From Siphlonurus alternatus (Eukaryota > Arthropoda > Insecta > Ephemeroptera > Siphlonuridae): a stretch of DNA of 64,000 bases. Shown here piece after piece: positions 23,301-31,835 of the stretch. The notes beneath the pieces were generated by a model that was not told the DNA's origin, made no database searches, and worked only from the letters and a program-made list of their open reading frames with translations. The DNA is taken from NCBI GenBank assembly GCA_949825025.1, contig OX463780.1, positions 36,622,979-36,686,978 on the forward strand, given 5' to 3'. A program made the position numbers and the translations under genes. How positions within the stretch are numbered: the stretch's first letter is position 1; every line of letters starts with the position of its first letter.

Positions 23301-25982
23301 ATGATAGGGATAAGAAATAGATCAACTATAAAGTTTCAATTCATTGCTTTATAATTTAAGCTGGATAACTGCAAGAAAATGTGTTGGTCCCCCCCCCCCC
23401 CATCTCTATACTTTTTACATCTTGACTGATATCAGACTGATAAAACACTGTCTAACTACAATTGATGTAGTTATTCATGCTACATTCTCAGGTAGATGGT
23501 ATGGTATTTTCAATACAGAGTTGCTCCAAATGAAAAACTTTAAAGGGATTACAGAAATCTTAAAATTCAAAAAAAAATTACTTATTTTAAGAGGATGGAA
23601 GTTGGTTTTTTATAGCCCTCTCTGCACTTGCTCTTGCTGGCAGAAAAAGTGAGAAAACATGTGGCTACTACTGTATACAGTGTGTATAATATATATAAAT
23701 GTATATATGCTTTCTAACCTATGGGCCAGTCTGCCTGGAAATTGGAAGCCATTCATTCAAATTTGGAGAAAAAAAAAACTACTAACTTTGAATTTTTCTA
23801 TATTGAAAATTTTTGTGACTCTATCAAAAAAATAAAATAATCATAATCAAATAAGACAACAAATATTCAAAGAGGGCGAAAGAACATGGGGAATCGTAAT
23901 TGAATAAATCTTATTTTAACTTCCTTTTCACCACTCACCCTCCTGCCCCCAACCACTACAACTGATAGAACTCTGTAGATACATTTTTGTACGACCTTAT
24001 GACAATGATTTCTAATAACTAGCTCCATTTTCCTTTTCGACTCACAGAAGATATGTTCTTATAGGTCAAATAAAGGATATGGCTATTGTGGTGTAAACTA
24101 AAAAGGTAAGTACAGTAGTTAAGAAAAAAGAAAAGGGGAGTCAACAGACTGAGTTATTGCAGCAGTAGCAAGACGAGAGAAATATTGTAAAGGAAAACAA
24201 TTTTAAATTATTTCTTGCTACTGCAATAACTCAGTCAGTGTAAATGTCAACATCAAAATTCTTTCAAAATATTTGACAAATACTATCAAGAATGCCCTGG
24301 TAAAATTTCAACGTTCCAGCATTAAAATTATGTCCGTGGTTGCAGCTAGAGTGAACCTATCTTTTGCAGGTATTTCCCTATAATACCATCACCGCAGAAT
24401 GGGTACACATGACATCACAGTTGCCTTTTCATCGGCTATTATCTCTGATATTATTGCTGCTGTAACAATTTTTTTTATGCAGCCGTATCATACTGAAGCA
24501 ATACTAACTGTGGACTTAATACTGTGAAATGGTCATAGGGCCCTTAAGTCAGTTAAATTATGCATTGTAAAAATGAAATAGCATTGGTTATTAATTTAAC
24601 TATTTACTGTATGTACAGTATCCAAATACTGCATGCATGTGCATTAAAATCAAATCACAGCTGCAGTCAGAGTTAAATCTGATATTTTCAGGTACCAGGG
24701 TCCTGGTAAAAATTACATTGACCAAGCAAAAGGCTAAAAAAAATTGTTGCAACAAAATCAACTCGTTCAACAATTAACTGATTTACATAAGCCGGAATTA
24801 AATATGGCTGAACTCTATCGATAATATTTTAAGCAGTCCACAATGTTACCATTCAAATTATATCTACATTTTATATTTTCTTTGAGCTATCATGTTGATA
24901 TTTTATTTTTATATTTTACAGAATTGAATAAACTCTATATGCACTCAAAAATCCTGTAATAGTATCTAATTAAAAAAACAAGGCTTACATAACACTTATC
25001 TAACCAATGTTAGAATGTGAATGTAATGTGTGAGACCCATACAGGTCGAAAGGCAAGAAAGAACTGGAAAAGATACAGAGAAGAGCAGCCAGAAGGATGA
25101 CAGGTTAAGTGGGAAGATAGAAACTAGTGAGCAACAGAAAGGAAAGGGAGAGCGTTACACAAATAATTGGAGAACTGGGGTGGAACTCATTGGAGGAAAG
25201 GAGGAGACAAATCAGATTGACAACAATATACAAAATCATCAGGAACATGAAAGGTTGGGAGGAGATGAGTGGAATGGTTGAGAGGGGGAAATATGTGGGG
25301 AGACGGAACCATAAATGGAAGCTGGAGTACCAGGGAAATAACAACGATGTGGGAGCTAGAGTATGCATAATATATATTATTCTTTTATCAGGAGGACTAG
25401 GAGAGAGCAGAATTTGTTGGACGTGGCGGAGGTGGGAGTTGACAGGATTGTGAAGTATGCATATGCATACTGCACCAGTTATTCAGCATAATTATGATAC
25501 AATTGTGTGTATGCATACAGTATTATAGCAACACAGCATCAGTCAGGCACACCGGCACACCTGGTATGTATGTGTGCATACAGCTAGAAAATGCATATGT
25601 AATTATATGAATATGATACATCGATCATTATTTAATAAAAGTTATTTAATAAAAAACAAGTGCTGGAGAAACAACTGCTACTAGTTAACAAGAAAAACGT
25701 TTCAAACATGCTATTTTAGACAGTATTACAGACCTAGAAAAGCTTGGGTAAACAGGGTAACCTGCTGTGCATATACCAAAATGTAAACTCGAAACATTAG
25801 GGTGGTAACTTTAGAGGTTCATAAAACGAGGAGATTTTGACAAGACTGGCTCTGACACATACAGTACTGTTGTACGTAAATTTACATGACTAAATTACCT
25901 TGCATTGTCGACTTTGATTGCCGAAAAGGCGCAGAGCAAGGCCCGGGGCAGATCGTGAAGAAGTGGCCAACAATCCGGCCAT
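13026..25982 (-). CDS. DLST: Dihydrolipoyllysine-residue succinyltransferase (E2 of 2-oxoglutarate dehydrogenase)
   Basis: Twelve minus-strand coding exons: 25899-25982, 23022-23055, 21600-21654, 19064-19134, 18543-18617, 17469-17524, 16496-16604, 14582-14787, 14157-14332, 13774-13972, 13405-13656, 13026-13157. All are GT-AG with consistent phases, 1,449 nt, 482 aa. Order: mitochondrial presequence, one lipoyl domain (about aa 85-160, lipoyl Lys in EIETDK), an Ala/Pro linker, and a C-terminal catalytic domain with [18 protein letters not shown] and the active-site motif [11 protein letters not shown] (His and Asp). No E3/E1-binding domain is seen between the linker and catalytic core, as is usual for animal DLST. 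The enzyme transfers succinyl from lipoamide to CoA in the TCA cycle, in the matrix complex with OGDH and DLD. Residue positions are approximate. Family assignment is secure; the exact 5' UTR is not. Confidence 0.96.
14582..14787 (-). CDS. DLST: DLST inter-domain Ala/Pro linker exon
   Basis: A 206-nt exon encoding a flexible linker dominated by alanine and proline runs, ending [11 protein letters not shown]. Such linkers let the lipoyl arm swing between active sites. Local GC content is far above the neighbouring introns, and repeated GCA/GCT/CCG/CCT codons make the length prone to polymorphism. Confidence 0.92.
14788..16495 (-). other. DLST intron with LINE remnant
   Basis: A 1.7-kb intron. 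Besides the LINE fragment at 15222-15975 it has a weak inverted-repeat pair (TTTACAGCAATGGACAACCT near 16087 against its diverged complement near 16390) that could bound a small old element. Confidence 0.5.
15222..15975 (-). pseudogene. LINE reverse transcriptase C-terminal fragment
   Basis: An open minus-strand frame of about 200 codons (15222-15830) plus an adjoining frame gives [36 protein letters not shown] and [18 protein letters not shown]. The YLG-type segment, the [12 protein letters not shown] segment and the late Cys-rich stretch match the end of the reverse transcriptase ORF of a non-LTR retrotransposon. One frameshift near 15830 splits it. It sits antisense-neutral inside a DLST intron, same strand as the gene, and is 5'-truncated. 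It differs from the family at 10.2, 25.0 and 46.8 kb. Confidence 0.82.
16496..18617 (-). CDS. DLST: DLST lipoyl-domain exons
   Basis: Exons 18543-18617, 17469-17524 and 16496-16604 encode the single lipoyl domain: [14 protein letters not shown], then [12 protein letters not shown] with the lipoylated lysine as the last codon of its exon, then [14 protein letters not shown] and the closing [11 protein letters not shown]. Placing an exon boundary exactly after the modified lysine makes skipping of the 56-nt exon a frame-breaking event. Confidence 0.93.
16859..17013. mobile_element. Small palindromic element
   Basis: The left end (TATGAGGGACATAATTATAA, then CCAAAATACTGAGCTATCTG) is a diverged complement of the right end (CAGTTCATTATTTTGGAAGG, then GATGATATG). 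About 155 bp in a DLST intron. The GAGCTATCTGC word recurs at about 2720, where a shorter relative seems to lie. Confidence 0.5.
17525..18542 (-). other. DLST intron without recognisable elements
   Basis: About 1 kb of AT-rich DNA between the lipoyl-domain exons. No ORF, palindrome or repeat family was recognised. Confidence 0.5.
19206..19542. mobile_element. Palindromic MITE, TTAA-flanked (family B)
   Basis: Ends AGGAGGAGAATGGCTTCAGC and the complement GCCATTCCCCTCCT are bordered by TTAA on both sides (19202-19205, 19543-19546). The arms pair throughout and meet near 19375 in a GC-richer core (CACACCCAGGGTGTT). No coding capacity. It shares only the AGG...CCT ends and the TTAA target with the elements at 174-884 and 19882-20300. 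Confidence 0.82.
19882..20300. mobile_element. Palindromic MITE, TTAA-flanked (family C)
   Basis: Ends AGGGGTACCAAAGTGAATAC and its complement are flanked by TTAA (19878-19881, 20301-20304). The arms match at nearly every base and meet near 20090 in a GC-rich loop. It lies about 340 bp from the family B element in the same DLST intron. Confidence 0.82.
20392..20412. repeat. GC-rich perfect hairpin
   Basis: CCGGGGGGC-GAA-GCCCCCCGG, a 9-bp perfect GC stem with a 3-nt loop, in otherwise AT-rich DNA. It is followed by GTCAGCCCGCCGC. It may be the terminal or subterminal hairpin of a larger transposon whose limits I could not see. Confidence 0.7.
20420..21599. other. DLST intron segment with CCAAT-rich patch
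   Basis: Mostly AT-rich. Around 21040-21180 the sequence is GC-richer and carries GATTGG, ACCAAT and CCATTGG words plus TGACGTAA, resembling a promoter or a transposon end. No exon can be supported. Confidence 0.35.
22192..22681. mobile_element. Diverged TA-flanked MITE
   Basis: The left end CTGTGGGTGTCTTCCGTATT and the right end, complement of CAGGGTGTAGTCCGTAATA, are inverted and each abuts TA (22190-22191, 22682-22683), as in Tc1/mariner-type elements. GTTCAGAAC and CGGAAC words are scattered in both halves. Degenerate and non-coding. Confidence 0.6.
24143..24543. mobile_element. Half copy of TTAA MITE family A
   Basis: Matches the right arm of the element at 174-884 from its centre to its end (AGTCAGTGTAAATGTCAACA through ATGGTCATAGGGCCC) and still abuts TTAA at the right (24544-24547). 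The left arm is missing beyond the central loop, so it no longer forms the full hairpin. Confidence 0.82.
25020..25450 (+). pseudogene. LINE reverse transcriptase 3' fragment
   Basis: Across two frames the plus strand reads [46 protein letters not shown] and [20 protein letters not shown]. These are the C-terminal motifs of the same jockey/CR1-type LINE as at 10160-10555 and 46820-47412. Frameshifts and stops make it inactive. It lies in DLST intron 1, antisense to the gene. Confidence 0.82.
25899..25982 (-). CDS. DLST: DLST coding exon 1: mitochondrial presequence
   Basis: Twenty-eight codons starting [11 protein letters not shown] and ending in a GTAATT donor, phase 0. The peptide is rich in Arg, Ser, Leu and Ala with no acidic residue, as expected for matrix import. 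The ATG was chosen because the downstream 34-nt and 55-nt exons keep the same frame into the lipoyl domain. A possible acceptor (TCTTGTGGCAG on the minus strand, near 26060) hints at a further non-coding exon. Confidence 0.85.
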
Positions 25983-26087
25983 GTCTTGCAGCTGGGAGAT
26001 CGACGACAAATTCGCTCGGCTACGTCTTCTGCTACGGACAGCTTTGACTTTCTGCCACAAGAGGACAGTAGTGCACGAATTCTTTAG

Positions 26088-26492
26088 CAAGGTGGCTGTA
26101 TAGTAAGGTGGGGACACGGAGCTGTTGCCCCCTCGCGGCCAGTGAGGAACTACAAAAAAACAGTGGAGGATCGCTTTTTTGGATCCAATTTCATCCGCGA
26201 CAAATTCAAACGATGGAACTGGAAAAGCCATCAAAAGTCGTATTTACAGTATAACTGTGGGTAAAATTGTGATAGAAATAAACTATGTTAAATTCTGAAG
26301 AAGATAGACTCAATTTAAAAGAATTTTAATGGTTCATCGGCCCGATGTTCATGGATTTCTATTACACCGTTTGAATTTTTCGCGGATGAAATTGGATCCA
26401 AAAACGCGATCCTCAACTGTTTTTTTGTAGTTCCTCACTGGCCGCGAGGGGGCAGCAGCTCCGTGTCCCCACCTTACTATCCAGCCACCTTG
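26088..26492. mobile_element. hAT-type MITE next to the DLST start
   Basis: Ends CAAGGTGGCTGTATAGTAAG and its near-complement (CTTACTATCCAGCCACCTTG) are inverted. They are flanked by a perfect 8-bp duplication TTCTTTAG (26080-26087, 26493-26500). The arms continue through GGACACGGAGCTG and GGATCCAATTTCATCCGCG. 405 bp, non-coding. It lies 106 bp upstream of the DLST start codon, so it is inside the 5' UTR, a 5' UTR intron or the promoter. Confidence 0.88.
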
Positions 26493-26553
26493 TTCTTTAG
26501 TTCAAGGGCGCGGGCATTTAAAATTTAATTTGCCCCTTTGCCCAAAGTATTAT

Positions 26554-26586
26554 CAAAGAATTAATATCTACTAGAAGACTTACCGC
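26554..26586 (-). repeat. Left copy of a 33-bp inverted repeat containing a splice-donor consensus
   Basis: Minus strand reads GCGGTAAGTCTTCTAGTAGA and 13 more bases. An identical 33-mer lies on the plus strand at 28573-28605. GCG|GTAAGT is a perfect 5' splice-site match. On this strand it would suit a non-coding first exon of DLST. Confidence 0.7.
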
Positions 26587-28378
26587 TTATGGCGGCTTTC
26601 GTCCACTTTATCTTAGCAGAAAGCTTTAAGACATGGACGCAAGGTATCGCGACAGTCGCGATCGACGGATCGAGTTTTGTTCAGAGCAGAGAGGGGAAGT
26701 AAAAGAAGGCGACGGGCAGATCTAGCTGGCCGGAGTGGGGGGAAGGTATGCTAGGGATGAATGGCCAGAGGATAACAATGACTAAAGTCATTCTTTTAAA
26801 TAGAAGCAGGTGCATTATCGTCTTCAGTAGCAGCACTTTAGAAATATTAATATATAATATTTATTATAAATTATGTTCATTTTGTAACATTCAATCAATA
26901 TTAATATATATATATATAGTCATGATATTTTTTTAATTTTACAATTTAATTTTTCAATGCTTTATAAAATTGATTCGCCAATTTAAAAATAGAGAATGTT
27001 ATTTTAAATAAAGTCGAACAATCAGTAGAAATAATTTTAATTTTTTTCATTATTTTTGCTGAAAAGTAGCCATTGTGAAAATCTTATTTATTTATTTATT
27101 ATATTTATTCAGAAATATAATAAATAAATAAATCAGAATTTCACAATTGTAATTAATCAACATTTTTCTTCTTTTTTTTTTAAAACTTGATTACTAAAAT
27201 TTTATTTCAAGGATCAAGATTTTATGTTGTTTTTTTTTTTCGATCGAAATTAACGAAAATTATTGCAGGTAAATATTACAGGACAAGTTGAAGCGTAATT
27301 TTTCAACTAGGGATTCCTCGATCGATAAATAAAATAGTAAAAAAATTAATAATATTTTCTCTTCTACTGTAATTTATTTACAAATCTATTTGCAACCAAT
27401 GCAGTAACAATAAACCTAATCTTTTTACCTCTAAGGCACACCATATTTCATCTTCGATGAATGTGAGGATGAAATGGAGTCAACATTTCTAACATTCTAT
27501 ATTAATTATATTAATTTATATTTTCAGTAAAGATCCTACGAATGTTACGTATTATCGTAAAATAAAAATTCATATACAATTCTACATTCTTGTACTATCA
27601 TAATAATATATACATACACATATACATACACACATACATATATGTATATATATTATATATGTGTGTATTTGTATGTATAATATTATAGTTTTATTTTATT
27701 TTCCTGACGTTAACTAAAAGCCCGGTTTAAGGATGATTTCTCATTTTAATGTAAATCTTCAGCAATTTCAAACTGATTAAAATTAAAAATTATTTTTAAA
27801 AAATAAAAATTATTGGAAAAAAAAAATAAATAAATGAATATTAAAACTGTTTATTAGGTGGACCCCGACAGCGCATGCTTCTTTTAATTTAAGTCAATAT
27901 AATGTCATGTGATACTGTGATTATTTTTTTTTTATTATGAGTGCTTACATTGTTTTGGTACAATCGAAAAGTGAAGCAATAAAAATAATTATGAATTATA
28001 ATTTTCCGCACTTCATTAGTTTTTTTAAAGTGCCTGACAACAATATTTCTAACATTTTTATGTTCAAGTAGTGAGTAGAGGAAAAAATATGTAATCTCGT
28101 CTTTTTCTCTTCTTTTCCTCTAAAATGGTTTAAAATGAGAGCAAATTAGACGAGAGGAGAGCTTGGTAGCGAATAGAAGATTTTATTTCAACTCCTTAAA
28201 GAAATATTTAAAAGAATTCCCTGTTGACAACGACAACAATAAATACACAATACGATCGTGATAACAATATTGCCTCGGTAAAATCTGCTATTGTTCTGCT
28301 GAGTTGCCCTCCTTCTAACCTCACCCTTCTCTAACTTCCCCTCCCTTTCTTCAATTTTTACGACCGTGCTCCGGCCGT

Positions 28379-28453
28379 GCTAGGGTTGATTGACGTCACG
28401 GACTTTCCAATACAATACTAATAGGAGTCACGTGACGTTAAGTCAACCCTAGC
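28379..28453. repeat. 75-bp palindrome with CRE and E-box words
   Basis: GCTAGGGTTGATTGACGTCA is complementary, with two mismatches, to TGACGTTAAGTCAACCCTAGC at the other end. The arms hold TGACGTCA and CACGTGACG. It could be a tiny MITE or a duplicated regulatory site. Confidence 0.55.
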
Positions 28454-28572
28454 CCTGCCGAACTGTATAGCCTCAGACAAAAGGGACATCTAGTGTCCAT
28501 GTCATCGTTAGCTCACTTCATAAGCGCGAACAGGTTTTTCTTTTAAAATAGGAGAGACGAAACTTTAACACG

Positions 28573-28605
28573 GCGGTAAGTCTTCTAGTAGATATTAATT
28601 CTTTG
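28573..28605 (+). repeat. Right copy of the 33-bp inverted repeat
   Basis: Plus-strand counterpart of 26554-26586, identical over 33 bp and 2.0 kb away, preceded by AACTTTAACACG and again providing a GCG|GTAAGT donor. Confidence 0.7.
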
Positions 28606-28704
28606 GTATTATAGAGGCCCGGAACTTTGCCCTTTGCCTATCTTTGCATTTAATTATTTATTTATAATTTATTTATTTATTTTTTGATATTATGTATTAA
28701 AAAC

Positions 28705-28776
<72 letters not shown>

Positions 28777-29525
28777 ATAATTAATATACCGAGACCATAT
28801 ATTATATATAATATATATGCGCATGCACGTAACACATATAATGAACGATCGATCTTTAAATAATTATATATCATATATTGCATGCAGAGATAATTAATTA
28901 AAATGCATGTTTTTGCATGCCATATAATAAAATGCCATGCATGCAAAATAAATGCAATGGTTGTTCATGAACAGCATCATCTGCATGCTGGTCTCTCGAA
29001 TCTCCGGAATATATATCTCTCGATCCGCGAACATGCAGACTCGATCGCGAACTCTCATCTCGATCTGATCCTGAGATAAAAGATCTGATCCGATTCGATC
29101 TGCATGATTATATACATTATATATGCATAGCGTCCTGGAAATTAAGGAATTCTAGAACGCTATATAATATATATGATATAATAATTATGTTATGTTTCAT
29201 TCAACTTTTAATTAATTAAATAATCTCGCGGGCATTCTCTAGTACTCAAGTTTACCACCAATACGACCGATACCAGGATACCACGAATACGATCGGAGCT
29301 AGCGTACAGTCAAAGGATTGTCAGGTGTGGTTGGTGTCAAAATACCTCTACAGAAGGTACAACCTTCCTGGTTGCTTTTTTGAACGCCCGCACGCAGCAC
29401 CAGTCACGTGGTCTGTGTGACGTCATGATAGACGAGAGCTCAGTCAGCTGTTTCAGTGCATAGACTAACGCGTGTAAATTCTTTGAGTTAATTTATTTTT
29501 ACATCTTTAGATTTTGATTAGATTT

Positions 29526-29971
29526 AGGACGTTGCTAGGGACAAGGGAGCCTTGTCCCGAATCGGGACAAGGCAGTGTTAAGCGCATGCGCACTACGCTA
29601 CTCTAACTGGCGGCATATTATGCAGTTTTATGCTGCCTTGTCCCGAAGAAAAAGACTCGGGACACGGCACTTTCATATACAGCGCCATATATCATATATG
29701 TAATGTTAATTATATGCTACAGCAGCGCAACATGTTAACTGCCGGCGCATGGAACAATCGACCGAATTAAGTTAAGATCATATATACTGGAATTAAAATA
29801 TAAAACTTCAATAAACACTTCAAAGTATATAATCAATAATGATATTATAAAAATTATTATTTTATTATAATGACGAGTTATATATATATATATATTAATT
29901 TTATATACATAAAATATATATAACAAATTAATTTAATATATTTAATGATGAATTCATCGTGGAATTTTCGA

Positions 29972-30051
<80 letters not shown>

Positions 30052-30144
30052 ACTATTTATTATATTTTTATATATATATGTGTGTATTGAATATATTTTG
30101 TTAATTTTTTTGGAATTTTAATCATCAATCATATATATATATAT

Positions 30145-30204
<60 letters not shown>

Positions 30205-30540
30205 TAAATGATTGAAGATTTTTTATAATATATAATTAATTATATATATAACATAATATTATATATATACTAATTAATTATTTTTATTTTATTTATTCAC
30301 ATTAAATATTGTCGCGTCTACACGTGGTATAGAGCGTATAATATATTATATACACGTCCTGAGTTGCATGAGCGCTGTGGACCCGCATGCACTCGTTGTT
30401 GGCCAGCCCAACTCAGGACGTATAATATATTATATATATACGCTCGCATCTACCCTAGACGCGATCCATAATATTAAATTAATTCATATTGTTAACATCA
30501 TATAGTAACTGCATGCATGCCTTCATGCAGTATAATATCT
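29526..30540 (+). repeat. Left terminal arm of the giant foldback
   Basis: Carries two terminal hairpins: GGGACAAGG-GAG-CCTTGTCCCG followed by CGGGACAAGGCAG, and CTGCCTTGTCCCGAAG...CTCGGGACACGGCA. Next come ATTATGCAGTTTTATGCTGC and a long TA-rich stretch including poly(TA) at 29976-30045 and 30131-30194. It aligns in reverse with 45976-46800, except for the small palindrome at 30312-30464. Confidence 0.8.
30312..30464. mobile_element. Small palindromic insert in the left terminal arm
   Basis: TCGCGTCTA...TAGACGCGA ends, with inner complementary blocks GAGCGTATAATATATTATAT and ACGTCCTGAGTTG. The matching place in the right arm (about 46020-46050) runs straight from CACATTAAAATA-type sequence into TATTAAATTAATTC without it. 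So it inserted in one arm only, after the palindrome existed. Confidence 0.7.
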
Positions 30541-31835
30541 TGTCTCGATTGCAGACAGCATCAGCCTTAAATTATAAAGCTATTTAATTCAACGTTAAAT
30601 CGTATATGTTATAGGACTCCCGTGTCCCGAGTGGAGACACGGCAGTATTTTTATATAGTGATTTTCAATTTAATAAATTCTATTTTGACTGCCTTGTCTC
30701 GATTGCAGACACGGCAGTCTAAAATAAAGCTTTTTTAACGTTAAAACATATATAGGACTCCCGTGTCCCGAGTGGAGACACGGCAGTTTTTTTATATAGT
30801 GATTTTCAATTTAATAAATTTTATTTTGACTGCCTTGTCTCAATTGCAGACACGGCAGTCTAAAATAAAGCTATTTCAACGTTAAAACGTATATGTTATA
30901 GGACTCCCGTGTCCCGAGTGGAGACACGGCAGTTTCTTTATATATATATATAGTGATTTTCAATTTAATAAATTTTATTTTGACTGCCTTGTCTCGATTG
31001 CAGACACGGCAGTCTAAAATAAAGCTATTTCAACGTTAAATCGTGTATGTTATAGCACTCCCGTGTCCCGAGTGGAGACACGGCAGTTTTTTATATAGTG
31101 ATTTTCAATTTAATAAATTTTATTTTGACTGCCTTGTCTCGATTGCAGACACGGCAGTCTAAAATAAAGCTTTTTTAACGTTAAATCGTATATGTTATAG
31201 GACTCCCGTGTCCCGAGTGGAGACACGGCAGTTTTTTTATATAGTGATTTTCAATTTAATAAATTTTATTTTGACTGCCTTGTCTCGATTGCAGACACGG
31301 CAGTCTAAAATAAAGCTATTTCAACGTTAAAACGTATATGTTATAGGACTCCCGTGTCCCGAGTGGAGACACGGCAGTTTCTTTATATATATATATAGTG
31401 ATTTTCAATTTAATAAATTTTATTTTGACTTCCTTGTCTCGATTGCAGACACGGCAGTCTAAAATAAAGCTATTTCAACGTTAAATCGTATATGTTATAG
31501 GACTCCCGTGTCCCGAGTGGAGACACGGCATGTTTTTTATATAGTGATTTTCAATTTAATAAATTTTAATTTGACTGCCTTGTCTCGATTGCAGACACGG
31601 CAGTCTAAAATAAAGCTTTTTTAACGTTAAATCGTATATGTTATAGGACTCCCGTGTCCCGAATGGAGACACGGCAGTTTTTTTATATATAGTGATTTTC
31701 AATTTAATAAATTTTATTTTGACTGCCTTGTCTCGATTGCAGACACGGCAGTCTAAAATAAAGCTATTTCAACGTTAAAACGTATATGTTATAGGACTCC
31801 CGTGTCCCGAGTGGAGACACGGCAGTTTTTTTATA

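Larger units (their letters stand above)
26593..29517. other. Intergenic DNA upstream of DLST
   Basis: AT-rich, with poly(TA) at about 28707-28773, a TA/CA palindrome at 27600-27670, and two patches with promoter-like words: 28380-28440 (TGACGTCA, CACGTGAC) and 29390-29440 (CACGTG, TGACGTCA). No coding exon was seen. Confidence 0.45.

Noticed and set aside
25890..26234. Longer 114-codon reading of DLST exon 1 starting at 26234
   Set aside because: The upstream part lies inside the hAT-type MITE (from 26088), so the internal ATG at 25982 followed by a typical presequence is preferred.
28677..28946. ORF with Ile-Tyr repeats (also at 12070-12292)
   Set aside because: Translation of (TA)n microsatellite.
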